Counted from the stretch's first letter, positions 1-6,269 are shown. The stretch is 7,756 nt of DNA from Lachnospiraceae bacterium UBA1267 (GCA_002308115.1 DBVJ01000081.1:8394-16149), one strand, 5' to 3'. Program-made: numbers and translations. The notes: generated from the letters alone by a model not told the origin.

Positions 1-71
1 CCGTTCAGGTTCAGGAAAGAATCCCGCCTCATCGCAGGTCTCGGATACATGTTCCACGGAATCTCGTTCAT
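1..71 (-). CDS. Glycoside hydrolase family 2 (beta-galactosidase/glucuronidase type), N-terminus only
   Basis: Only the first 23 codons and part of the 24th are inside the window; the rest lies beyond the left edge. The translation begins MNEIPWNMYPRPAMRRDSF and continues LNLNG. The pattern YPRP...RRDSFLNLNG is the usual opening of the N-terminal sugar-binding (jelly-roll) domain of GH2 enzymes, where it normally runs into a GxW motif. The ATG at 71 is supported by AAGGAG at 83-78, six bases upstream. No signal peptide is visible, so a cytoplasmic enzyme acting on imported oligosaccharides or glycosides is likely. The gene is divergent from the antiporter. Family assignment rests on a short but characteristic stretch; the substrate (beta-galactoside, glucuronide, mannoside) cannot be decided from it. 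Confidence 0.72.
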   Translation of the reverse strand, partial: MNEIPWNMYPRPAMRRDSFLNLN

Positions 72-106
72 GGGAGGCTCCTTCTTGTGAAGCTTATTCT
101 AAAAAC

Positions 107-115
107 ATCATAGCA
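107..115 (-). promoter_or_regulatory. Candidate extended -10 promoter for the GH2 gene
   Basis: Read on the minus strand there is TGC followed by TATGAT (115-107), an extended -10 element with five of six consensus bases in the hexamer. No good -35 hexamer lies 16-18 bases upstream, which an extended -10 can partly replace. Transcription would begin near 100, giving a leader of about 30 bases that carries the ribosome binding site at 83-78. Confidence 0.4.
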
Positions 116-168
116 CAAAAAGGGGAGGAGAGAATCTTTTTTTTCAAAGATTGCGGAAAAAGGAATAC

Positions 169-197
169 TGGTCATCCGGCTGATTTTATAGTACAAT
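169..197 (+). promoter_or_regulatory. Candidate sigma-A promoter for the antiporter operon
   Basis: TGGTCA (169-174, four of six against TTGACA) and TACAAT (192-197, five of six against TATAAT) are separated by 17 bases. The start site would be near 204, about 38 bases before the ATG at 242. It is the best sigma-A match in the 170-base divergent gap. The same gap holds a 9-T tract (137-145) inside a small A/T stem, with no other recognisable element. Confidence 0.5.
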
Positions 198-241
198 TAT
201 TTCCCCTCAGATGCTGGCGAGGTCTGGGGACGGAGAGGAAC

Positions 242-1795
242 ATGGCAAAAGAGTCTTTGAAAGACGAAGAGAAGAACACTGAGAAGAAAATGGCGAAAGA
301 ACCCCGCAAAGACAATACCTTTACGGCGATCCTGAAATTCGTGCCGCTGGTTGCGTTCATCGTGATGGTGGTCGTGTTCAGGCTGGATCTTCTCGCGGCC
401 GCGCCGATCGCCGCCTTCCTTGCCGCATGTGTCTACATGTTCCTCAGACGGGCGAATTTCACCGAGGCGATCAAGCCCGGCGTCAAAGCCGCCAGAAAGA
501 TCGTCATGATCTTCTTCATCCTGATGTTCACCTATGGCCTTGCGGAGTGCTTCATGGCAGCGGGTGTCGGCGCCGCGCTGATCCGTATCTGTATGGCGGG
601 CGGCATGACCGGCCGTTCGGTTGCGCCGGTTGCGCTGTTCGTGACGGCGCTTCTGTCCTTCTCCATCGGTTCCTCCTGGGGCGCATTTGCCGCAAGCGCG
701 CCGATCTTCCTCTGGCTCAGCTATATCGTGGGCGGCGATCCGGTGCTGACAGTCTGTGCCGTCGCGGGCGGCGCATGCTTCGGCGACAACACGAGTTTCA
801 TTTCCGGAAATGTGGCGCTGGCTTCGGAACTTCAGGGCGTTTCCGTTCAGGCCCGCGTCCGGAACCATATGCTCTGGGCGATCCTTTGCCTTGCCATCTC
901 CATGGTGGTGTTTTATTTCGTGGGTCTGGGGCTTGGCCTCTCCAATGTGCGCGGAGACCTCTCGACCGCCATGACAAAGATCCCGGCGGAGGTGGTGGAT
1001 AATCTCGCGGTCACCCGTCCTTCCGCCGCGAAACTCCTCACACAGGTCCGGGACGGGGTGCCGGTTTACCTTGTCCTGCCCATTTTTGTGGTCATCGTGA
1101 TGAGCCTGTTCAAAATGAACACGCTGCTGTGCCTGGGTGCGGGCATGGTCTCGTCGCTTCTTCTTGGAACCATCGCGGGCACGGTGGGCTTCAACGAGTG
1201 GCTGAACGATCTGATCCTCAAAGGCTATTCGGATGCCGGCAACTGGACGGTCATCATGATGCTCTGGATCGCGGCCTTCGGCGGCATCATGGACGCCATG
1301 GGCGTCTTCGACCCGCTGGCCAAACTGGCCGTCAAGGCCTCGAAAAACTCCAACATGCTCATGGGCTGGTGCGGCGTTTTGGCCTTTGTCGGCAACATGG
1401 CGCTTGCGGACGAATCGGCGCAGGCCGTGACATTGTCCCCGGTGCTCCGTGACATCGCAAACGATAACCTCGAGATCACGAACCCCGAAGACCGGGAGAA
1501 ATTCGGCATCCGCCTGTCTTTACTGACCACGACCATGGGTGTCTACGGTTCGGAAATGGTCCCGTGGCATTGCTATCCGGTTTTCTTTGCATCCATCGCG
1601 ACGGCGGTCTATCCGCTTATGAACTTCACCCCTTACGACATCATCAGCCGGAATTATATGAGTTTCATCACGGTGGGATCGCTGCTTATTCTGACCTTCA
1701 CCGGTCTCGGTATCCTGAAAGGATTCCGGCTTCCGAAAAATGTGCCGCTTAAGAAAAAAGACAAACTGCCCCCGAAGGAGGAGAGCGCCCTATGA
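242..1795 (+). CDS. NhaC-family Na+/H+ antiporter
   Basis: A 517-residue, strongly hydrophobic membrane protein with a charged cytoplasmic N-terminus (about residues 1-27) and a Lys-rich C-terminal tail (from about 499), with roughly a dozen possible membrane segments between. Family signs are SIGSSWGAFAASAPI (141-155), GACFGDNTSFIS (177-188, matching the conserved FGD-x-x-S re-entrant motif of NhaC transporters), FGGIMDAMGVF (346-356), NMALADESAQAV (385-396) and SEMVPWH (437-443). Members exchange external protons for cytoplasmic Na+ in pH and salt homeostasis; some NhaC-like proteins carry organic substrates instead, so the substrate is inferred. The ATG at 242 follows GGAG (232-235) by six bases. 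A second in-frame ATG at 290 begins a near repeat of the first eight residues (MAKESLKD and MAKEPRKD) but has a poor ribosome binding site. The stop codon overlaps the next gene's start (ATGA). Confidence 0.85.
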   Translation: MAKESLKDEEKNTEKKMAKEPRKDNTFTAILKFVPLVAFIVMVVVFRLDLLAAAPIAAFLAACVYMFLRRANFTEAIKPGVKAARKIVMIFFILMFTYGLAECFMAAGVGAALIRICMAGGMTGRSVAPVALFVTALLSFSIGSSWGAFAASAPIFLWLSYIVGGDPVLTVCAVAGGACFGDNTSFISGNVALASELQGVSVQARVRNHMLWAILCLAISMVVFYFVGLGLGLSNVRGDLSTAMTKIPAEVVDNLAVTRPSAAKLLTQVRDGVPVYLVLPIFVVIVMSLFKMNTLLCLGAGMVSSLLLGTIAGTVGFNEWLNDLILKGYSDAGNWTVIMMLWIAAFGGIMDAMGVFDPLAKLAVKASKNSNMLMGWCGVLAFVGNMALADESAQAVTLSPVLRDIANDNLEITNPEDREKFGIRLSLLTTTMGVYGSEMVPWHCYPVFFASIATAVYPLMNFTPYDIISRNYMSFITVGSLLILTFTGLGILKGFRLPKNVPLKKKDKLPPKEESAL

Positions 1796-2451
1796 GCACG
1801 CAGGTTTATCTTCTGGAACTGGACTTTCTGAAAGATCCGGAGCTCTTTGAAAAAATGCGGAGTTATGCATCTTTGGGGAGACGCCTCCGCGCAGACAAGT
1901 ATCGTTTCCGGGAGGACCGTATCCGCTCTCTCGGCGCAGGGCTTCTTCTTCGGTACGTAACCGGCCTCAGCGATGAGGATATGGCGTATGAGTCCGCAGG
2001 AAAGCCTTACTTTCCGGAATATCCTGAACTGGCTTTCAGCCTGTCGCATGCCGGCATGCTCGCGGCGCTCGTTGTTTCACAAAGAAGATGCGGGATCGAT
2101 ACCGAGGAATACCGTGAGGAGAAAGAAAGCTTCCGCCTGATCGCCGAAAAGTTTTTTACGGAAGAAGAGCGCAATGAAGTGTACTCCCGGGAAACCTGCT
2201 GCGCTTCGGAAAAGGCCTTTGATGCTTCCGCCTTTGCCCGGATCTGGACAAGAAAGGAAGCCTATGTGAAAATGACCGGAGAGGGCATCGGGGGACTCCG
2301 GAGGACCGCGGAAAGACCGTGCTTCTTCCCGGAACTGCCTGCACCGGAGGGTTATGCGTTAAGCCTTTGTCTGGAGGGCGGCGAGCCGGAAGAGGTCATA
2401 GCACGGATCGTTCTGCCCGAAGAACTTTCCGCACATTTTCAGTGCCCATAA
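1792..2451 (+). CDS. 4'-phosphopantetheinyl transferase, Sfp type
   Basis: A 219-residue protein with the ordered motifs of the Sfp/Gsp superfamily: a basic DKYRF..DRIRSLGAGLLLR segment (35-54), GKPYF (70-74), FSLSH (82-86), GIDTE (101-105) and WTRKEAYVKMTGEGI (152-166). D103, E105 and E156 are the expected Mg2+ ligands and K160 the conserved lysine of the WxxKEA-xxK motif. Such enzymes move the phosphopantetheine arm of coenzyme A onto a serine of acyl or peptidyl carrier proteins, in the cytoplasm. Length is normal for Sfp-type enzymes and about twice that of AcpS. The start overlaps the antiporter stop by four bases and follows AAGGAGG at 1775-1781, so translational coupling is likely. No carrier protein or synthase is in the window, so its target is unknown: fatty-acid ACP or a secondary-metabolite system elsewhere. 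Confidence 0.9.
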   Translation: MSTQVYLLELDFLKDPELFEKMRSYASLGRRLRADKYRFREDRIRSLGAGLLLRYVTGLSDEDMAYESAGKPYFPEYPELAFSLSHAGMLAALVVSQRRCGIDTEEYREEKESFRLIAEKFFTEEERNEVYSRETCCASEKAFDASAFARIWTRKEAYVKMTGEGIGGLRRTAERPCFFPELPAPEGYALSLCLEGGEPEEVIARIVLPEELSAHFQCP

Positions 2452-2452
2452 C

Positions 2453-2473
2453 AGTGCTTCACGGGGAAGCGCT
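2453..2473 (+). other. Hairpin between the PPTase and nucleoside kinase genes
   Basis: AGTGCTTC (2453-2460) pairs with GAAGCGCT (2466-2473) through eight base pairs including one G-T, with a five-base loop ACGGG. It begins two bases after the PPTase stop codon. No U-tract follows (TTGAACG), so it is not a standard intrinsic terminator; it may be a weak attenuator or an RNA-stability element between the two cistrons. No convincing promoter is visible in the 50-base gap. Confidence 0.45.
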
Positions 2474-2501
2474 TTGAACGATATGAATGAAAGGAAACAG
2501 T

Positions 2502-4151
2502 ATGTCTAAAGTAACTGTCTTAGGGGAGACCCGCAACTATCCCGAGAATACGACCTTACAGCAGATCGCCCGGGATTTTCAGGAACATTACACCAGCGAG
2601 ATCGTGCTCGCTGTCCACAACGGGAAACTCCGTGAGCTTCATCACACCATTCATGACGGAGGAGAACTCTCGTTTGTCACCATCGCCGACAAGGCCGGCA
2701 ATTCCACCTATGAGCGGAGCGTGATCTTCCTCATGGTCAAGGCCTTCCTGGACGTAGCCAGAGACCTTCTGAAATATTTTTACGTGGACTTTTCGATTTC
2801 AAACGGCATCTACTGCTGTCTCAAAGGGCGGAAGATCGACGAGGAAACGATCGCGAAGATCGAAAATCGGATGCAGGAACTTGTGAAAGAGGATATTCCC
2901 TTTGAGAAGGATTCTGTCGCGACGAGCCAGGCGGTGCGGATCTTCCGGCAGCTGGGGCTCAAGGACAAAGCCGACCTCTTCGAATTCCGCCGTGCTTCCG
3001 AGACCAGACTCTATCATCTGGATAACTGCATCGATTATTACTATGCTTACCTGGTCCCTTCGACCGGCTATCTGATCCGCTTTAAACTGACGCCTTATCA
3101 CGAAGGCTTCCTTTTACAGACACCGAGGACGTCGAATCCGCATGCGATCGAGCCCTTCAAGCCGCAGGAAAAACTGTTCCGGACGCTTCTGGAGTCCGCC
3201 AAATGGCACGATAAACTGGGACTCAGCACGGTCGGGAGCCTCAACAACCGTATCGTGGAAGGCGGGGCGGAAGAGCTCATGCTCCTTCAGGAGGCTTTCC
3301 TGGAAAAAAAGATCGGCGACGTTGCTGAGGAGATCGCGAAGAGCGGGAAAAAGATCGTGATGATTGCAGGACCCTCTAGCTCCGGCAAGACCACGTTCTC
3401 CATCCGGCTTTCCATCCAGCTCATGGCCCAGGGCCTCAGGCCCCATCCGATCGCCTGTGACGATTTCTTCAGGAACCGGGCGGAATATCCGATCGATCCG
3501 GAAACAGGAGAGGCGGATTTCGAGGCGTTGGACTGCGTGGACCGCGAGTTCCTCACGGAGACGCTGGAACGGCTTCTCAGGGGCGAAAAGGTTGATCTTC
3601 CTACTTATAATTTCACGGTGGGAGAGCGGGAATTCCGCGGGAAGACACTGAAACTCGGGCCGGAGGACGTCATTATCCTCGAAGGCATCCACTGCCTGAA
3701 CGACGCGCTGACGCCCGGCATCGAAGCCGACCGGAAGTACCGGATCTACATTTCCGCGCTTCAGCAGCTGAACATCGACGAACACAACCGCATCCCCACG
3801 ACCGACGGCAGACTTCTCCGCCGCATCGTCCGGGATGCCAAGACCCGCGGCTACTCCGCGCAGGATACGATCTCGCGCTGGGAGTCTGTGAGAAGGGGCG
3901 AAGAGAAGAACATCTTCCCATATCAGGAATCCTGCGACGTGATGGTCAACTCCGCGCTGATCTATGAACTCTCGGTGCTGAAGCCCTACGCAGAGCCGCT
4001 TCTGTACAGCGTGCCGAAGACCTCGCCGGAATATGTGGAAGCCAAGCGGCTCCTCAAGTTCCTGGATTACTTCCTCGCGATCCCTTCGGAGCAGGTGCCC
4101 AAGAACTCCATCATGCGCGAGTTCATCGGCGGAAGCCTGTTCGACGTGTGA
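2502..4151 (+). CDS. TGS/ThrRS-like nucleoside kinase (uridine kinase family)
   Basis: 549 residues in two parts. The N-terminus (about 1-62) is a TGS domain like that of threonyl-tRNA synthetase. Residues about 68-165 resemble the ThrRS N2 editing region, with FSISNGIYCCL (97-107) and KIENRMQELVKEDIPFEKD (119-137) matching its IENGFYYDF and IEkkM motifs, but the editing HxxxH is absent. The C-terminal half is a P-loop kinase of the uridine kinase/phosphoribulokinase type: Walker A GPSSSGKT (290-297), CDDFF (319-323), Walker B-like VIILEGIH (390-397) and RRIVRDAKTRG (440-450). The likely reaction is phosphorylation of uridine or another nucleoside with a nucleoside triphosphate; the substrate is inferred. 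ATG 2502 is preferred over the in-frame ATG at 2487 because AAAGGA (2490-2495) sits six bases before it and inside the longer version. The gene ends 18 bases before a strong terminator. Confidence 0.9.
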   Translation: MSKVTVLGETRNYPENTTLQQIARDFQEHYTSEIVLAVHNGKLRELHHTIHDGGELSFVTIADKAGNSTYERSVIFLMVKAFLDVARDLLKYFYVDFSISNGIYCCLKGRKIDEETIAKIENRMQELVKEDIPFEKDSVATSQAVRIFRQLGLKDKADLFEFRRASETRLYHLDNCIDYYYAYLVPSTGYLIRFKLTPYHEGFLLQTPRTSNPHAIEPFKPQEKLFRTLLESAKWHDKLGLSTVGSLNNRIVEGGAEELMLLQEAFLEKKIGDVAEEIAKSGKKIVMIAGPSSSGKTTFSIRLSIQLMAQGLRPHPIACDDFFRNRAEYPIDPETGEADFEALDCVDREFLTETLERLLRGEKVDLPTYNFTVGEREFRGKTLKLGPEDVIILEGIHCLNDALTPGIEADRKYRIYISALQQLNIDEHNRIPTTDGRLLRRIVRDAKTRGYSAQDTISRWESVRRGEEKNIFPYQESCDVMVNSALIYELSVLKPYAEPLLYSVPKTSPEYVEAKRLLKFLDYFLAIPSEQVPKNSIMREFIGGSLFDV

Positions 4152-4169
4152 TCCGTGATCCGCATGGCG

Positions 4170-4205
4170 AAAAAACCTCCCGGCTGTAAGACCGGGAGGT
4201 TTTTT
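4170..4205. terminator. Bidirectional intrinsic terminator between convergent genes
   Basis: CCTCCCGG (4176-4183) pairs with CCGGGAGG (4192-4199) around an eight-base loop. Six A residues precede the stem (4170-4175) and six T residues follow it (4200-4205), so a GC-rich hairpin with a U-run forms on either strand. It lies 18 bases after the nucleoside kinase stop and 26 bases after the anti-sigma factor stop, and can end both converging transcripts. Confidence 0.95.
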
Positions 4206-4231
4206 ATGCCGGGAGATTCGCCCGTAGTTCG

Positions 4232-5281
4232 TCAGGGAGCGATGGTCTCCTCGACTCCAAACCAGGGCGGCATCACTGCGCGTGCTCGCCTTGCGATTAC
4301 GACATGTGCCCATCCGGTCTTCTGATACAGATCTTCCAGTATTTTAGGACTGTCCATGCAAGTACGGACACTTTGACCGAAGAATGCATCGGCTTCTTCC
4401 CTTGTAACGGTGAAATCCTTCATCGGCGCCTCATGCACGGGATAGGAGAAGGTGACCCGGTCCAGATTGCCGATAGCGGCGATCAGAAGATAAGCCGCTT
4501 TCCGCATGGACTCTTCGTTCGTGATGTCCGGGTCCTCGGCGGGATCATAACGGAGCAGGATCTTCCATCCGTAAGGAGCCTCTTTCGTTTCCAGCTCATT
4601 TGTATAGGGGCCAAATACGTCATAAATGTTCAGCGCCAAAGCGCTTCGGTTGTTGGCAGGCATATCCCCTACGTAAGCATGACGGCTTGCCCAGAGATTA
4701 GATACGGCGTACGTGATCCTGCTTCCCTCGTCCCAAAGGATCCGGTCTCCGAGACGGACCTGGCGGATGTCGGAGGACGCGGTATAGGTCCCTTCATATC
4801 CGCCCTTATGCAGAAAACTGGCCAGTGTGGAGCGTGCTGTAACGATGATCACGCCATCCTTTTCCTCGTAGCGGACGGCGCCGACCGAGGTGGCGCTTTC
4901 CTGAGCCGTTTTGGCACGGAGCGTTACCGTCCTTCCGCTGACTTCACAGGTCCAGGCGAATCCGTTTTCCCGGCCTTTGTCTCCGATCACGAAGAACCGG
5001 AGCGCAATGAGAAGAATGGCCAGTGAAAGCACTCCCAGGATGCTGAACAAAACGATCATGAATGTCCTCCGCCGGTTCTTCTTGAGATAGTCGATTTCCT
5101 TCTTGTCGGTCTCTTCCGGCACGAAGGCTTCCTCCTCGCCCTTCATTGATGCCAGTATCTTCCGGCATTCTTCACATTCCTGAAGATGTTCGCTGATCTC
5201 CTTGTTCGACGTCTCGCTCGTGAGGCCGTCGATATAGGAGGGGAAGAGGTCCCTTACCACTTCACATGGAATCCTGCTCAT
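4232..5281 (-). CDS. Membrane anti-sigma factor with zinc-binding N-terminus and DUF4825-like domain
   Basis: 349 residues. The N-terminus has the ZAS/zf-HC2 pattern H32-x3-C36-x2-C39 with C6 as probable fourth ligand; this part normally holds an ECF sigma factor. A charged linker leads to one membrane segment (about 73-99) preceded by KKNRRRT, placing the N-terminus in the cytoplasm and the rest outside. The outer part includes YVGD (203-206), ELETKEAPYGWKI (229-241) and FTVTREEADAFFG, which I recognise from memory as DUF4825, often found on clostridial anti-sigma factors; a role in sensing is inferred. ATG 5281 is eight bases after AGGA (5293-5290). A GTG at 5284 is also in frame but only five bases away. 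The gene overlaps the sigma gene by 20 bases, as expected for a co-translated partner. Confidence 0.85.
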   Translation of the reverse strand: MSRIPCEVVRDLFPSYIDGLTSETSNKEISEHLQECEECRKILASMKGEEEAFVPEETDKKEIDYLKKNRRRTFMIVLFSILGVLSLAILLIALRFFVIGDKGRENGFAWTCEVSGRTVTLRAKTAQESATSVGAVRYEEKDGVIIVTARSTLASFLHKGGYEGTYTASSDIRQVRLGDRILWDEGSRITYAVSNLWASRHAYVGDMPANNRSALALNIYDVFGPYTNELETKEAPYGWKILLRYDPAEDPDITNEESMRKAAYLLIAAIGNLDRVTFSYPVHEAPMKDFTVTREEADAFFGQSVRTCMDSPKILEDLYQKTGWAHVVIARRARAVMPPWFGVEETIAP

Positions 5282-5750
5282 CACTTAGTTCCTTTCTCAA
5301 CTGTTCTTTTGCACGATAGAAGGTCACGCGGGCCCAGTTTTCCGTCTTTGCGAAAATGTCCCCGATCTCCCGAAAGGAGAGACCTCCGAAGACCCGGAGG
5401 TAGACGACCTCTCGCCTGGGTTCTTCCAGCGCATGAAGTTTCCGCAGAAGTTCCACTCGTTCAGAAGACCTTATGACCGCATCTTCCGCAGATTCCACCG
5501 GGATCTCCTGATCCGCGATGTCCTCCGTGGCCGGGTGCTTCCGCCGGTAGCTTAGGAGCACATTTTTCGCAATGCCCAGAAGCCAGGTGGACACTTTGCA
5601 CGTTTCGTCGTAACGGTTTACGGTCCGGATGGCCTGATAAAAAGTCTCCTGCGTGAGCTCCTCCGAGAGATCTTCGTTGTGCGTACGCGAAAGCAGAAAC
5701 CGGTAAACGGTCATCGCATACTCCTTGTAGATCTCTTCCATGGGCTTCAA
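5262..5750 (-). CDS. ECF-type RNA polymerase sigma factor
   Basis: 162 residues, a normal length for an extracytoplasmic-function sigma factor. Region 2 spans about 5-72, with DLSEELTQETFYQAI (27-41) and STWLLGIAKNVLLSYRRK (54-71), binding core polymerase and the -10 element. Region 4 spans about 100-154, with the helix-turn-helix GLSFREIGDIFAKTENWARV (123-142), followed by TFYRAKEQL, reading the -35 element. Region 3 is absent, as usual for ECF factors. The start is TTG at 5750: AAGGAGG (5765-5759) lies eight bases from it and 17 from the next in-frame ATG (5741). The downstream overlapping gene is its probable anti-sigma factor, so activity is expected to be released by an envelope signal; the signal is unknown. 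Confidence 0.93.
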   Translation of the reverse strand: MKPMEEIYKEYAMTVYRFLLSRTHNEDLSEELTQETFYQAIRTVNRYDETCKVSTWLLGIAKNVLLSYRRKHPATEDIADQEIPVESAEDAVIRSSERVELLRKLHALEEPRREVVYLRVFGGLSFREIGDIFAKTENWARVTFYRAKEQLRKELSDEQDSM

Positions 5751-5776
5751 CGGGCTTTCCTCCTTACCGCTTCATT

Positions 5777-5809
5777 CCGTATATGCAGAAAAAGGGCCTT
5801 TCGTTACAA
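5777..5809 (-). promoter_or_regulatory. Candidate autoregulated ECF promoter for the sigma/anti-sigma operon
   Basis: On the minus strand TTGTAACG (5809-5802) carries the AAC core found in most ECF -35 elements, and CATATACGG (5785-5777) lies 16-17 bases downstream as a possible -10 region. The same bases could be a weak sigma-A promoter (TTGTAA and CATATA about 18 bases apart). The position, 27-58 bases before the TTG start, suits either. Autoregulation is inferred from the general habit of ECF operons. Confidence 0.4.
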
Positions 5810-5837
5810 CAGTTTAAAAAAGATTTGAAATATGAGA

Positions 5838-5875
5838 GGAGAGCGGACCCCGAAAGGAGCCGCTCTCCGTTTTTT
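5838..5875. terminator. Intrinsic terminator-like hairpin between the two minus-strand operons
   Basis: GGAGAGCGG (5838-5846) pairs perfectly with CCGCTCTCC (5860-5868) around a 13-base loop. The U-run needed for termination (T at 5870-5875) follows the stem on the plus strand. On the minus strand, where both flanking genes lie, the stem is preceded by six A residues and followed only by TCTCATATTTC, with a run of T about 12 bases further on. It probably ends the minus-strand transcript from the small-gene operon inefficiently, and would end plus-strand transcription well. Confidence 0.7.
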
Positions 5876-5894
5876 CAATGAAGGAGAAAGAGCC

Positions 5895-6269
5895 TCAGGC
5901 TTCTTCCTTCTTCTCCTCGTCCTTGTTCGTGATCTTGTCGACCACGGTCTTGCCGGATTCCAGAATGGACTTTCCAAGGCCTGCAAATGCCTGCCCGAGG
6001 CCCTTGCCGGTCTCGCGCCAGGAGCCATCGTTGAAGACGTTCGAATCCTTTTCGGCTTCTTCCTTCGCTTCTTCAGCTTCCTTTTTGACCTCTTCCGCAG
6101 CTTCTTTCACTTCTGAAGCGGCTTCTTCGGCCTTCTTCTCGTCGTCCTCCGCCCAGTCGACGGCTTTGTCGACCGCGGTCTTGCCGGAACGGACCAATGT
6201 CTTTCCGAGCCCTGCGAATGCCTCTCCAAGGCCTTTCCCGGTCTCTTTCCATTCATCCTTCAGCGCCAT
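5895..6269 (-). CDS. Small internally duplicated glycine-rich/coiled-coil protein, function unknown
   Basis: 124 residues, family not named with confidence. Residues 7-39 and 84-116 are two copies of a W-[KR]-ETGKGLG-x-AFAGLGK-x(5)-SGKT-x-VDK unit, 22 of 33 positions identical. Between them, residues 40-76 are almost entirely E, K, A, D, S and V, predicting a charged helix or coiled coil. Each unit holds closely spaced glycines (GKGLG..AFAGLG), a possible glycine-zipper or amphipathic helix; there is no signal peptide and no long membrane segment. It is probably cytoplasmic or membrane-peripheral. ATG 6269 follows AAAGGAG (6283-6277) by seven bases. It lies 32 bases after the zinc-ribbon gene and is very likely co-transcribed with it. 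I recall similar W-KETGKGLG proteins in Lachnospiraceae, none with a known function. Confidence 0.85.
   Translation of the reverse strand: MALKDEWKETGKGLGEAFAGLGKTLVRSGKTAVDKAVDWAEDDEKKAEEAASEVKEAAEEVKKEAEEAKEEAEKDSNVFNDGSWRETGKGLGQAFAGLGKSILESGKTVVDKITNKDEEKKEEA
5922..6020 (-). repeat. Repeat unit 2 of the duplicated small protein
   Basis: This encodes residues 84-116, beginning WRETGKGLGQAFAGLGK. It corresponds to unit 1 at an offset of 231 bases with 22 of 33 encoded residues the same. Most changes are conservative (K/R, E/Q, T/S, L/I), so the copies diverged under selection for the same fold. Confidence 0.85.
6153..6251 (-). repeat. Repeat unit 1 of the duplicated small protein
   Basis: This encodes residues 7-39, beginning WKETGKGLGEAFAGLGK. 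It is the upstream copy of the pair and lies just after the first six residues of the protein. Confidence 0.85.

Noticed and set aside
1..90. Plus-strand open frame ending in TGA at 88-90, as the tail of an upstream gene
   Set aside because: Its translation is nondescript, while the minus strand gives a ribosome binding site, a start codon and a typical GH2 opening.
133..152. AATCTTT/AAAGATT inverted repeat with a T-tract as a terminator
   Set aside because: The stem is only seven A/T-rich pairs, the T-run is in the loop side, and neither strand has a U-run after the stem.
197..868. 223-codon minus-strand open frame across the antiporter gene
   Set aside because: Its product is rich in H, R, E and D with no domain, as expected for the complement of GC-rich hydrophobic codons; the plus-strand antiporter is unambiguous.
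1654..2049. 131-codon minus-strand open frame across the antiporter/PPTase junction
   Set aside because: It lies opposite two well-supported genes and shows no domain; it is a composition artefact.
2487..2501. ATG at 2487 as the nucleoside kinase start
   Set aside because: It would add MKGNS encoded by the ribosome binding site itself; ATG 2502 has the correctly spaced AAAGGA and begins at the TGS domain.
3114..4313. 399-codon minus-strand open frame across the nucleoside kinase and the terminator
   Set aside because: Its product is Arg/His-rich and shows no domain. It lies opposite the Walker motifs of a clear gene and crosses a strong bidirectional terminator.
4304..5026. 240-codon plus-strand open frame opposite the anti-sigma factor
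   Set aside because: It has no recognisable motif. The minus-strand frame has a zinc finger, membrane segment, ribosome binding site and operon context.
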